DNA from: Candidatus Woesearchaeota archaeon UBA119
GTDB lineage: Archaea; Nanobdellota; Nanobdellia; Woesearchaeales; UBA119
DNA: 12,236 nt
Assembly (NCBI GenBank): GCA_002505945.1
Contig: DAWM01000030.1
Coordinates: 748 to 12,983 of the forward strand
Reading direction: 5' to 3'
The translations under genes were made by a program, and so were the position numbers. Of the stretch, positions 1 to 6,897 are shown piece after piece; the stretch's first letter is position 1; every line of letters starts with the position of its first letter. A model generated the notes under the pieces. That model had not been told where the DNA came from, did not search any database, and was given only the letters and a program-made list of their open reading frames with translations.

Positions 1-2952
1 ATATCAGAAAACAAAGAGGACATTGTTTCACTCTGCAATGTTATATCTGAAACAGCTGATACTGATTTGTTAGAGATTGAACACTCTTTCTTTACAGATT
101 CATTTGTATCCATCTTAGATTCCTATTTTACTAAAAATGCTAATATCAATCCTTTAATAGAAAGAATAAGTAATGGAGATTTCAAGTCTTTCTTAAATAG
201 CAATCCGGAGCTAATGGATTTCATGAAACCCTCTGAGATATTCTATCTATATGGAAAAGGTGTTTTCTCTGATCCAGAAATGGTTAATCACTTTAAATCT
301 TTAGTAACAGAATTATCTCATGAAGCAGAGCTGTCTAATCTGTTTCTTAATGTTTTGCCAACAAAATCCTCTGCAATAAAGAAAAGAACTGTTGCCCTCT
401 TATATTATAATCTTATTCAATTCAATGAGGATTTAACTCTACAGGGAAAAGCAAATCTGATGAGCGAACGTGTTAGGTTGCTGATAAAAGACAAGTTAGC
501 AGGTTTTACACCAAGCAAATTACAAAGCACCCACATGTATGAACTAAGAAATTCAATCCGAATTAGATTAGGGAATTTAGATTTGAATAAGGGTGTATTC
601 AGAATTTATCGCAATCTAGACAAGAATTCCTTTCAAGAAATTAATCAAATTATAGAAGGCAAGGAAAATCACAGGCCTTGGCTTTTCTTGGGTGTTGAAG
701 GAGAGACTGAAAAAGCAGAGCTAGTTGATAGATTAAAAGAAGTTTATCATAGCAGAGGCGTTAATCCTGAGGATAAGTTCAATATGATGATGAATACATA
801 TAAAGGATACTTAACCAGCAACCAGGTTGAACTTGTTAATGAAATGGTAAATAAAAATCAAGTGATAACATCTACTATTAAAGAGAAAGGTTTTGAACAG
901 GACCTAAAACTTCTTGAATCCGCTTCGGAAGGTAGAATTCTCTCTCAAGAAGAGGTTCAGAATTTCTTTACTCATTTGTCTCGAGATTCTATTGGAGTTA
1001 AAGTCAGTTTATACTCATCCAACAATCCCTTTACACCATTTCTTTGCTTCTCAAGCAGCGGCACAGTATTTGAGAAACATCCTATTCAGATAACAGCCGA
1101 AATACCTTTGTCAGAGTATGGGGTAAGACTCTGGTCCAGCAAGAGTGTGGGACTTTCTCTTCAAGGAGTTGATGAGAGCGTAGGAGTCTTTGATGAATGG
1201 AATTACTTAGGTGAGCTAAATGAAGAATATATCGAAAGCATCAACATTCAAAGAAAGATATTAAGCGAGAAACAGCTTGATTATTTTTATGAATCCGAAT
1301 TAATTTTGAACGAATTTACTAAAGAAGGAGAGGAGATTATTTCGGTTGCGCGGAAAGTCTCAACAGCAGAGGAAGAACTTTTTAACCTTTTCTTTGACGA
1401 GGACAATAAGAATTATGTCAAGGTAAATGACTTTAACGATGCTGGTACTAAAAAAATAATTGAGATTACAAAAAGGGATATGATTCTGCCTGACTGCAAA
1501 GAATACTTAATTGAATCTAATACCAAAGTCTTCAGAAAAGGCAAATTTCTATATTTTATAATAAACGATGGTTTTGCTAATTATTATGTACCAATAAGAG
1601 AGTATGTATCTGTATCAGAAGGAGGAGAATGGCTAGATATTCCTTCAACTAATAAGGAAGGAGCTCCGCGCACGAGAAAGGATTTTATAGAAAGTTTTAC
1701 AGAAGTCTTGAAGTCCCAGGATTCAGAGATTGAACTTGAAACTGGGGAAAAAATTTATTCAGTTACAGGGATTGAGCTATTTGATAAAATTGAAAACTCC
1801 TATTATTCAGAGTCTAATCCTGTAAGAATCTTTAAAGGGATAAAGAAGAAAAAAGAGACACCAATTTATGTAATAAACATTAAGAGAGAAAACTTAAACT
1901 CTATACTCCCCAACATCATTGATGCTGATTACACTTACTTATATAGTTTAAACAATTTCCTATTCTATTACGATAAAAACAACAAAGTAGTAATTCCGTT
2001 AGCAAAAGAAGGAGAGAATGGGCTTATTACAGATAATATCTTTACTGAGTTCGAGAAAGAGATTATTCCTTGGATGACTGCTACAAAAGACATCTCTGTT
2101 CTTGAGAAGATTTCTGCAGCATCCATGTTGAACGATTTGAGATTAGATGATATAAACAAGCCTTACAATGAGTTACTTAAGAAAGCCATCTCAGAAGATA
2201 ATTCATTTAAAGAAAATTTTAGGATTAAGGATCAAGAATCTGCGAGGTGGTTTAAAATAACTTTTGATTTAACAAAAAACATAAAAGAAAAGGTTAGGAA
2301 CAGTATTAGCGACAAAAAAATAGGTCTCATCGGAGAAATGGAGGGCAAAAGAGTTGTATTTAATTGGGGCAAGAACAAGCTTATTATTCAAAGAAATAAT
2401 AAAGGAAGAATAGTTTCCAGTCACACAGGGATGGGTGTTGCCCATATGATGGGGTTGTTTGATAAAGTAACTGTAAAAAAGGATGTTTTTGGAATTGAAA
2501 ATGATGTTGAGATTGATCTTGCCGTTAAAGGAGAGAACGGAGAGCGTTTCTTTCCCAGTGATTTTGAAGCTCTTAGAAGCAATATAGATGAACAACTTAT
2601 GGCAAAGGGAGTCTATGATAACCAGGTTATCGAAAATGTAAGGAACAGAATAATTTCATCCTTAGCAACACATAACCATCTCGCTGATTTAAAAGCGTCC
2701 GAAGGAGATACAATAAAAGGGTTAAAGATCATTGCTGATACTTTAAAAAAGATGGAAGAAGATGAATCAAGCTATTTGGTATATTTCAATGAAAAACATG
2801 GATCATTAGTTTATGAAACAGAATATTCTGAAAGCGATGGCAGTAAAGAGTATATCTCTTTTGTATTAAAACCAGAAACAATTCAAGGAGACATTATTCC
2901 CATAACGACCTTCCAAAGAAGTGACATAACTCAGGCACCTCCTCAAGGATAA
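1..2952 (+). CDS. Very large protein of unknown function (5'-truncated by the window)
   Basis: The reading frame is open from base 1, giving at least 983 residues to the TAA at 2950-2952, so the true start lies outside the window. A TTG codon at 67 lies inside this open frame and is not needed as a start. The product is acidic/lysine-rich, nearly free of cysteine, with no membrane segment or signal peptide seen. The first ~300 visible residues look mostly helical; from roughly 340 on, beta-rich stretches alternate with charged helices, which suggests several domains. The C-terminal ~40 residues end in a polar Thr/Gln/Pro-rich tail (TQAPPQG). I recognise no family and no catalytic motif. The next gene lies on the same strand 89 bp downstream with its own promoter, so they are neighbours rather than clearly one operon. 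That it is a real gene is near certain from its length; its function is unknown. Confidence 0.9.
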   Translation: MSENKEDIVSLCNVISETADTDLLEIEHSFFTDSFVSILDSYFTKNANINPLIERISNGDFKSFLNSNPELMDFMKPSEIFYLYGKGVFSDPEMVNHFKSLVTELSHEAELSNLFLNVLPTKSSAIKKRTVALLYYNLIQFNEDLTLQGKANLMSERVRLLIKDKLAGFTPSKLQSTHMYELRNSIRIRLGNLDLNKGVFRIYRNLDKNSFQEINQIIEGKENHRPWLFLGVEGETEKAELVDRLKEVYHSRGVNPEDKFNMMMNTYKGYLTSNQVELVNEMVNKNQVITSTIKEKGFEQDLKLLESASEGRILSQEEVQNFFTHLSRDSIGVKVSLYSSNNPFTPFLCFSSSGTVFEKHPIQITAEIPLSEYGVRLWSSKSVGLSLQGVDESVGVFDEWNYLGELNEEYIESINIQRKILSEKQLDYFYESELILNEFTKEGEEIISVARKVSTAEEELFNLFFDEDNKNYVKVNDFNDAGTKKIIEITKRDMILPDCKEYLIESNTKVFRKGKFLYFIINDGFANYYVPIREYVSVSEGGEWLDIPSTNKEGAPRTRKDFIESFTEVLKSQDSEIELETGEKIYSVTGIELFDKIENSYYSESNPVRIFKGIKKKKETPIYVINIKRENLNSILPNIIDADYTYLYSLNNFLFYYDKNNKVVIPLAKEGENGLITDNIFTEFEKEIIPWMTATKDISVLEKISAASMLNDLRLDDINKPYNELLKKAISEDNSFKENFRIKDQESARWFKITFDLTKNIKEKVRNSISDKKIGLIGEMEGKRVVFNWGKNKLIIQRNNKGRIVSSHTGMGVAHMMGLFDKVTVKKDVFGIENDVEIDLAVKGENGERFFPSDFEALRSNIDEQLMAKGVYDNQVIENVRNRIISSLATHNHLADLKASEGDTIKGLKIIADTLKKMEEDESSYLVYFNEKHGSLVYETEYSESDGSKEYISFVLKPETIQGDIIPITTFQRSDITQAPPQG

Positions 2953-3008
2953 CCAAATTGAAATCTAAGGGATTCTTATTTAATATAAACAGAAAAGATA
3001 TTAATTAA

Positions 3009-3017
3009 TTTTATAAA
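3009..3017 (+). promoter_or_regulatory. TATA box for the 3042 gene
   Basis: TTTTATAAA is centred 29 nt before the ATG at 3042, the spacing expected if transcription begins at or next to the start codon. No Shine-Dalgarno site is present, which fits a leaderless mRNA. Confidence 0.6.
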
Positions 3018-3041
3018 CTGAAGACGCCTTCTTTCTATAAT

Positions 3042-3797
3042 ATGACGCTGGAGAATGAAATAAAAAATGTTTTGTATGACAAATTAAGTGGATTATATAA
3101 CAAAGACCAAGTTCATCTTAACATATTCCGAGAAGGCAAAGGAGATTTTCCGAGTAAAGAAGAGTTAATAGATTTTGAACCCGGTCTTTTCATATACTAC
3201 AGACTTCCTTCAAAAGAAGAAGAGATAGAAATAGGTAAAGAGGATATAAGAAGAGAAGAACTGAGAAAAATCCTAAACAGCGTGACAACTCTTTCTAAAA
3301 ATGTCCATAATTGGTTTGGGAAAGATCTTCTTACTATATACTTCTTTGGAAAAGAAGAACCATTACACTCCAAACATTTCTTGGATTATCAATTCAAATG
3401 TAAACACGGATTCAAAATAGGCCAGGATCTTACTATCTTGTCAGGAGAATTTCCCTTTTATAACCCTAGAGAGGTTTACAAAGAATCTGCTAATGGCGAA
3501 GGGAACATAGCTAAAATATGCAAAATGATTGTTAATCAGACATCAAATGCAGTTAACATGTTGATGGACAGTAAGATGGGATATCAAGAACTAAAGAAAG
3601 CTATTAGAAGGAAAGTAGAAAACCTGAAAAAAAGAGATGAAATGATAGAAAATCTTCCTGATCCCAAATTAAGAGAAAATCTAAAGCAGATTATTAATGA
3701 ACAGAAGCACTATAAAAAGGTTAAAGAAGAATCAGAGGCATATTGGGATGGTAAATATATTATTACGAGGCCCAAAGATGATGAGTTTTTTAAGTAA
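3042..3797 (+). CDS. Hypothetical charged protein, 251 aa
   Basis: I do not recognise this protein. The N-terminal ~170 residues look like a mixed alpha/beta globular part, with aromatic stretches such as GLFIYYRLP and LLTIYFFG. The last ~80 residues are a highly charged helical region rich in Lys and Glu, with likely coiled-coil character around residues 190-235. There are no transmembrane segments and no obvious metal or nucleotide motif; the two Cys near residues 120 and 168 are isolated. The ATG is chosen because a TATA box sits 29 nt upstream and the reading begins there without a leader. It follows the giant unknown gene in the same direction and ends 1 bp from the stop of the convergent HIT gene. 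It may belong functionally with the upstream giant protein, but only proximity supports that. Confidence 0.85.
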   Translation: MTLENEIKNVLYDKLSGLYNKDQVHLNIFREGKGDFPSKEELIDFEPGLFIYYRLPSKEEEIEIGKEDIRREELRKILNSVTTLSKNVHNWFGKDLLTIYFFGKEEPLHSKHFLDYQFKCKHGFKIGQDLTILSGEFPFYNPREVYKESANGEGNIAKICKMIVNQTSNAVNMLMDSKMGYQELKKAIRRKVENLKKRDEMIENLPDPKLRENLKQIINEQKHYKKVKEESEAYWDGKYIITRPKDDEFFK

Positions 3798-3798
3798 A

Positions 3799-4329
3799 TC
3801 AAGGCATCCTCTTCAGATGCTCTAGCATGTGCTTATATTTATCCTGGTCTTTCTCCCCTGGCTTTTCTTCTCCAGCGCTTTTAAACTCCTCAGGGCCTTT
3901 CTCTTTCTGCTTAAAGAATATCTTTTGGCAAGCTTCTCTTAACTTTATCTCTATTGTAGACATATCTTCCTCGCTAAGTTTTTGTGGCTGCCATTCTAAG
4001 TTAATATTATCTTTCTCAAATCGGGGTATTATACGAATAAAGGTATGAGAATGCTTTTGGCCTGCTTGTTCGCCGCTCTGAATAAGCAGATTGGTACCGG
4101 CGCAGCCTAAGGCTGCTACTTGCGCCATAGAGGCCTTGTTGGCGATAATCGCCATATGAGAGGCAGTTTCATCAGGAAGATTCTCAAATAGTATTTCATG
4201 GTTGTTTGGCAAGACGATTAGCTCTCCTAAAGCAGAGACTTCTTTTGGAATCATAACAGTTGTAATCTCATCTCTATAAAGCACTCTCGTGTCCTCTTTC
4301 ATTAGTTTGCAAAGTTCGCATTCTACCAT
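3799..4329 (-). CDS. HIT-family protein with a degenerate active site (second of a tandem pair)
   Basis: A 176-aa histidine-triad (HIT) fold protein. The N-terminal zinc CxxC is present (C4, C7) with H44 and H95 as the likely other ligands. The signature region reads GQKHSHTFIRIIPR (residues 90-103). Aligned to the usual H-x-H-x-H, the first His is kept (H95), the catalytic middle His is Phe (F97) and the third is Arg (R99). HIT enzymes hydrolyse or transfer nucleotides through that middle His, so this copy should not be catalytic by the known mechanism but may bind nucleotides or act as a scaffold. After the fold comes a charged Lys/Glu linker (about 140-165) and a short amphipathic end (KHMLEHLKRMP). 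It starts 3 nt after the stop of its paralogue at 4333, so the two are co-transcribed. No Shine-Dalgarno site is seen. The family call is confident; the loss of activity is inferred from the residues. Confidence 0.9.
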   Translation of the reverse strand: MVECELCKLMKEDTRVLYRDEITTVMIPKEVSALGELIVLPNNHEILFENLPDETASHMAIIANKASMAQVAALGCAGTNLLIQSGEQAGQKHSHTFIRIIPRFEKDNINLEWQPQKLSEEDMSTIEIKLREACQKIFFKQKEKGPEEFKSAGEEKPGEKDQDKYKHMLEHLKRMP

Positions 4330-4332
4330 TTT

Positions 4333-4932
4333 CTATTTATTTAAAAATAAATCTGCTATGTCGTCTGGGCTGAATTCATCGTTATCCTGCTTCTTCTTTT
4401 CTAATTCCTCATCGTCTTCATTCTCATCAGAATTCTCTTCCTCTATACCTTCGGGAGGGGATTCTTCTGAAGAATTTTCCTCCACAATATTTCCTTCATC
4501 AAAAACCTTTTTCATGCCTTGAATAAGACCTGTCTTAAGCTTATTGACCGAAGCAGTATCAAGTTCTTGCGTTTCTGGGACAAGCCCTACTGAATCGCCT
4601 TGATACCTTGGGATTATATGGAGTATTGCATGAGGGGCCTTCTGGCCTGCAGCAACACCATTTGCCACCAAGAAAGTACTCCCTTTAGAGTTAATCACCT
4701 GAAGCATAATTAGAGATATCTTCTTGGCCATTGCAAAAAGATAGCCAACCAGCTTCTCATCCATCATAGGAAACATCATAACATGCTTTTTAGGTATGAG
4801 AAGAACATGTCCGGGGTTTGCAGGGTTTATATCAAGGAAGCCAATAACCTTATCATCTTCGTATATCTTCTTGGATTCTACTTTACCCTGAGCAATATTA
4901 CAGAAAATGCATTTCTCTTCAAAATCAGCCAT
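4333..4932 (-). CDS. HIT-family protein with a degenerate active site and a long acidic tail
   Basis: A 199-aa HIT protein with zinc CxxC (C8, C11), H50 and H101. It carries typical family stretches: DINPANPGHVLLIPKKH at 34-50 and GQKAPHAILHIIPRY at 96-110. In the triad the first and third His remain (H101, H105) but the catalytic middle position is Ile (I103). The core is followed by an unusually acidic, probably disordered stretch (about 150-190, mostly Glu/Asp with Ser, Asn and a short Lys patch) ending in a short hydrophobic motif, DDIADLFLNK, that looks like a docking peptide. It is the upstream member of the tandem pair. The gene lies 43 nt after the receiver-like gene, and a TATA-like element 28 nt before its ATG suggests it also has its own leaderless promoter. 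A true nucleotide hydrolase role is doubtful; nucleotide binding or partner binding is more likely. Confidence 0.92.
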   Translation of the reverse strand: MADFEEKCIFCNIAQGKVESKKIYEDDKVIGFLDINPANPGHVLLIPKKHVMMFPMMDEKLVGYLFAMAKKISLIMLQVINSKGSTFLVANGVAAGQKAPHAILHIIPRYQGDSVGLVPETQELDTASVNKLKTGLIQGMKKVFDEGNIVEENSSEESPPEGIEEENSDENEDDEELEKKKQDNDEFSPDDIADLFLNK

Positions 4933-4953
4933 ATAGAAAAAAAGAATCTATTA

Positions 4954-4966
4954 TTATTTAATATTT
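4954..4966 (-). promoter_or_regulatory. TATA-like element before the HIT pair
   Basis: On the minus strand the sequence AAATATTAAATAA is centred 28 nt before the ATG at 4932, in the gap after the receiver-like gene. The spacing fits a leaderless transcript for the two HIT genes. The region is very AT-rich, so the match is only moderately specific. Confidence 0.45.
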
Positions 4967-4975
4967 GTGTTAGAA

Positions 4976-5347
4976 TTACCTTAAGAGGACCTTCTTTTTC
5001 TTGAAGTTCTCTATTTTCTTATATATTTTTTCGGGGGAAGATGCTTTGATATATGGAATCTTCTCATCTTTTGCGTAATTTTCAGCTTTAAGAGGGAGGG
5101 TTTTAGACCCGACTTTAACATACCTATTTTCTCCTACTTTTTCTGTTTTTTCCTTTGGTTTTCCATCAACTAACATCAAATCAGGATTGTTCTTGGTAAG
5201 ATAAAGATCAACATCAAACTCCTTCAGAGCAATATATGTATTTGCTTGTGGGAATGCCTCTTCTACAACCTTCACAATCTCATCGGATTTAGCCTTAGTT
5301 GGACAAACCACTAAAATATTATCAATTGTGTCTTTGCTTGAACTCAT
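4976..5347 (-). CDS. Degenerate receiver-like (CheY-fold) protein, 123 aa
   Basis: The N-terminal ~65 residues follow the beta-alpha pattern of a response-regulator receiver: a first strand ILVVCP (11-16), a helix KSDEIVKVVEEAF, and PDLMLVDG (55-62) whose Asp61 sits where the phosphoacceptor Asp normally is. The acidic pair that normally follows strand 1 is absent (VVCPT instead of VDDE-type), and the end of strand 5 reads IPYIKASSPEK, without the usual T/S-A then KP. A basic insert (about 63-93) separates the halves and the C-terminus is Lys-rich. Phosphorylation is therefore unlikely. I chose the ATG at 5347: an upstream in-frame ATG at 5374 lies within the TATA element TTTTTAAATGA, which is centred about 30 nt before 5347. 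The gene is followed after 43 nt by the HIT pair on the same strand and may work with it. Confidence 0.75.
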   Translation of the reverse strand: MSSSKDTIDNILVVCPTKAKSDEIVKVVEEAFPQANTYIALKEFDVDLYLTKNNPDLMLVDGKPKEKTEKVGENRYVKVGSKTLPLKAENYAKDEKIPYIKASSPEKIYKKIENFKKKKVLLR

Positions 5348-5372
5348 TGTGCGAGAGGGCGGATAACTAATC

Positions 5373-5383
5373 ATTTAAAAAAC
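5373..5383 (-). promoter_or_regulatory. TATA box of the receiver-like gene
   Basis: The minus-strand sequence TTTTTAAATGA is centred about 30 nt before the ATG at 5347. It overlaps the alternative ATG at 5374, which argues for the downstream start. There is no Shine-Dalgarno site at 5347, consistent with a leaderless mRNA. Confidence 0.45.
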
Positions 5384-5410
5384 TAACCCTTTGCTTTTAA
5401 GGAAAAGATG

Positions 5411-5427
5411 CATAAATATTATAAATA
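5411..5427 (+). promoter_or_regulatory. TATA region of the mini histone-fold gene
   Basis: Two overlapping TATA-like runs, CATAAATAT and TTATAAATA, lie about 35-48 nt before the ATG at 5460. Transcription would start near 5440-5450, leaving a short leader that holds the Shine-Dalgarno run GGGGGAT (5449-5455). Confidence 0.5.
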
Positions 5428-5459
5428 TAGGAAAAAACAGAATAATAAGGGGGATATCC

Positions 5460-5630
5460 ATGGAAAGATACTATATCGTGAAAAGCAATCTAAGAAAATT
5501 GGCTAAGGGATTCGCAATTGGAAAGGGTTTTGACGAATCCTTAAATATATATGTAAAAGAGGCTGTGCTCAAGGCCTGTTTAAGAGCAAAGGCCAATGGG
5601 AGAAAGACGGTCATGCCAAAAGACCTCTAA
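5460..5630 (+). CDS. DUF1931-type mini histone-fold protein, 56 aa
   Basis: The product begins MERYYIVKSNLRKLAKG and ends KANGRKTVMPKDL. The C-terminal block matches the helix 2 - loop - strand of archaeal histones and DUF1931 proteins (A-x-x-NGRKTV-x-x-xDL), and the N-terminus has the short YIVKS start typical of DUF1931 proteins in DPANN archaea. At 56 residues it is shorter than a classical archaeal histone (about 67) and lacks a third helix. DUF1931 proteins adopt a histone fold; DNA binding is likely but less established than for true histones. The ATG at 5460 is preferred over an in-frame upstream one at 5391 because GGGGGAT lies just 5' of it and the homology starts there. It is convergent, with a 2-bp gap, with the Lys-rich gene at 5633. 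Confidence 0.82.
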   Translation: MERYYIVKSNLRKLAKGFAIGKGFDESLNIYVKEAVLKACLRAKANGRKTVMPKDL

Positions 5631-5632
5631 AA

Positions 5633-6034
5633 TCAAAGATTCTTGAGTTTTTTCTTTAATTGGGCTAGAATACCATTTAGGCGCTTAATCCGCTCAGAAT
5701 GCTTCTTAGAGTGTATTTTGTTGAGTTTTTGCTCAAGTTTCTTAATCTGAGCTAGTAATTCTTTTTTCTTCTTTGAATAATCCTTTCTTTTTGACGTTTT
5801 TTTCTTTCTAGAACTAGTTTTCTTACTAATTCTCTTCTTACTGGTCTTCTTATTGCTACTTTTCTTCCTACCCTTATTTTTGGATTTAGAAGTATTTGGC
5901 CTGGATTTAAGAGAAACAGCAGGTCTAACCTTTTTAACGCGCGGCTCCATATCTATTATATTCATTTCAGAGAGCTTATTGTATTCATCTGCTACACATT
6001 TCAAAAAATCCACAAGAATACTTTTGGTTGGCAT
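5633..6034 (-). CDS. Lys/Ser-rich basic protein resembling a linker-histone tail, 133 aa
   Basis: Three parts are visible. Residues 1-40 form a mildly amphipathic helix (KSILVDFLKCVADEYNKL). Residues 41-88 are a disordered run of Lys, Arg, Ser and Thr, with repeated KKTSKK-like units. Residues 88-133 are a basic helix with heptad Leu/Ile spacing, likely a coiled coil. About 37 of 133 residues are Lys, plus about nine Arg. Such composition is typical of nucleic-acid condensing tails (histone H1, bacterial Hc1-like), but composition alone does not prove homology. It begins 6 nt after the stop of the coiled-coil gene at 6041, with no Shine-Dalgarno site of its own, so it is probably the second gene of that operon. 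It ends 2 bp from the stop of the histone-fold gene on the other strand. Binding to DNA or RNA is an inference. Confidence 0.82.
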   Translation of the reverse strand: MPTKSILVDFLKCVADEYNKLSEMNIIDMEPRVKKVRPAVSLKSRPNTSKSKNKGRKKSSNKKTSKKRISKKTSSRKKKTSKRKDYSKKKKELLAQIKKLEQKLNKIHSKKHSERIKRLNGILAQLKKKLKNL

Positions 6035-6040
6035 CTTAGT

Positions 6041-6646
6041 TTATTTATGTGGAGGCATTGTTAAAGAGGGAGGTTCCCTCTTATCAGAAGATTCGTTATT
6101 TGAGCCCTGATTTTCATCATTAAACTCATTAAGTTCGTTTATCAAGGAGGGAGCTACATTCTTTGGGGCATTGAAGCGCCGATTGCCAGTATTAGAAGGA
6201 GCCGAGACATGCTCTCTTTTCATTAGAGTCTCCCTAAGCCGCCTTTGCTCTTCTCTTTCCTGCTTGAGCTGCTCCTTCTCTTCCTTATCCGACCTTACTA
6301 AATAGAGTATTCCTTTAGCCATCGCCTTGTTTTGTTCAATAAGCACATCCAGCTTAGAGGCAAGTTTATTGGTTCCGCTTCCCTCTAAATCACTCTCTTC
6401 TTGCCTTTTAAACTCTTTAGCAGCCCCTTCAAAGAGCTCCAAAAGCATATGAACAGAATGATTAAGGTTGAGTATAGAATCATTAAGCTCTTCTATTGTT
6501 ACCGATGTGTAGCCTTTAGAGCCTTTCTTCAACTCCTGAATCTCTCTTTTAAGGTTGTCCAATTCATGCTTGGAAATAATAACATAATCGTTGTTAGAAT
6601 CCGATTTGTTAGCTGATTTGGTATCTTTTTGAGGGCTATTCGCCAT
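6041..6646 (-). CDS. Coiled-coil protein of unknown function, 201 aa
   Basis: A polar N-terminus (1-20) is followed by YVIISKHELDNLKREIQELK (21-40) and further helices at about 50-85 and 94-145 with strong Leu/Ile heptads (e.g. ASKLDVLIEQNKAMAKGILYL), together suggesting a parallel or antiparallel coiled coil. Residues 146-201 are a disordered Asn/Ser/Pro-rich tail ending LTMPPHK. No catalytic motif, Cys or membrane segment is seen. The start is firmly set by GAGGAGGT four bases before the ATG, and by a TATA box about 40 nt upstream. It heads a two-gene operon with the Lys-rich protein. A scaffold that partners the basic protein is plausible but unproved; no family name comes to mind. Confidence 0.85.
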   Translation of the reverse strand: MANSPQKDTKSANKSDSNNDYVIISKHELDNLKREIQELKKGSKGYTSVTIEELNDSILNLNHSVHMLLELFEGAAKEFKRQEESDLEGSGTNKLASKLDVLIEQNKAMAKGILYLVRSDKEEKEQLKQEREEQRRLRETLMKREHVSAPSNTGNRRFNAPKNVAPSLINELNEFNDENQGSNNESSDKREPPSLTMPPHK

Positions 6647-6650
6647 TTTG

Positions 6651-6690
6651 ACCTCCTCTGATATATTATCTTAAAAAACTAATTTATAAA
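6651..6690 (-). promoter_or_regulatory. Promoter and Shine-Dalgarno site of the coiled-coil operon
   Basis: On the minus strand, GAAAGC followed by TTTATAAA (6690-6683) forms a BRE/TATA pair. The expected start of transcription is near 6661. The short leader carries GAGGAGGT (6658-6651), a strong match to the archaeal 16S tail, four bases before the ATG at 6646. The element resembles those at 8731 and 10391. Confidence 0.7.
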
Positions 6691-6692
6691 GC

Positions 6693-6763
6693 TTTCTAAA
6701 AAAGAAGATAAAAAGCAAAAAGTGTTAAAAGAAAAAGAAAATCAAATAAAAAATAAAAACAAA
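6693..6763 (-). terminator. T-rich termination region after the micropeptide genes
   Basis: Reading the minus strand downstream of the acidic micro-ORF, there are repeated oligo-T runs of four to six bases spread over about 70 nt, with no hairpin. This is the usual look of archaeal transcription termination, which depends on U-rich tracts. Confidence 0.5.
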
Positions 6764-6796
6764 GAGGTGAGCATTAGCTTAGATTTCTAGATTTGA

Positions 6797-6886
6797 CTAG
6801 TAATCATCATCGTCATCGTCATAATCGTCATCATCAAAGTCTTCGTCATCCAATTCTTCTTCCTCATCATCTTCGTAGAAAGACAT
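6797..6886 (-). CDS. Extremely acidic micropeptide, 29 aa
   Basis: The ORF begins MSFYEDDEEEELDDEDF and continues as Asp runs broken by Tyr, ending in six Asp and a Tyr before TAG. Twenty-one of 29 residues are Asp or Glu; the other positions are aromatic, Leu, Ser or the initiator Met. Its Shine-Dalgarno site GAGGTGAT (6899-6892) matches the 16S tail over eight bases, five bases before the ATG, and overlaps the TGA stop of the upstream basic micro-ORF, so translation of the two is likely coupled. The coding strand is mostly GAT/GAC triplets, which makes this stretch prone to slippage. A DNA mimic, a chaperone for basic proteins or a counter-ion for the lysine peptide are possible roles; none is shown by the sequence. 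Confidence 0.72.
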   Translation of the reverse strand: MSFYEDDEEEELDDEDFDDDDYDDDDDDY

Positions 6887-6897
6887 CTGAAATCACC

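Noticed and set aside
2389..2530. Stretch GMGVAHMMGLFDKVTV in the giant protein, recalling the G-box region of RsbW-type GHKL ATPases
   Set aside because: The N-box and the DxGxG motif that should precede it are not present in recognisable form, so the likeness is too weak for an assignment.
1968..2595. Two minus-strand open frames opposite the giant gene
   Set aside because: They are antisense shadows of a continuous long coding frame and have no start signals.
4340..4351. TATA-like run before the second HIT gene
   Set aside because: It is the coding end of the upstream HIT gene (LFLNK codons); with a 3-nt gap the two genes are better explained as one transcript.
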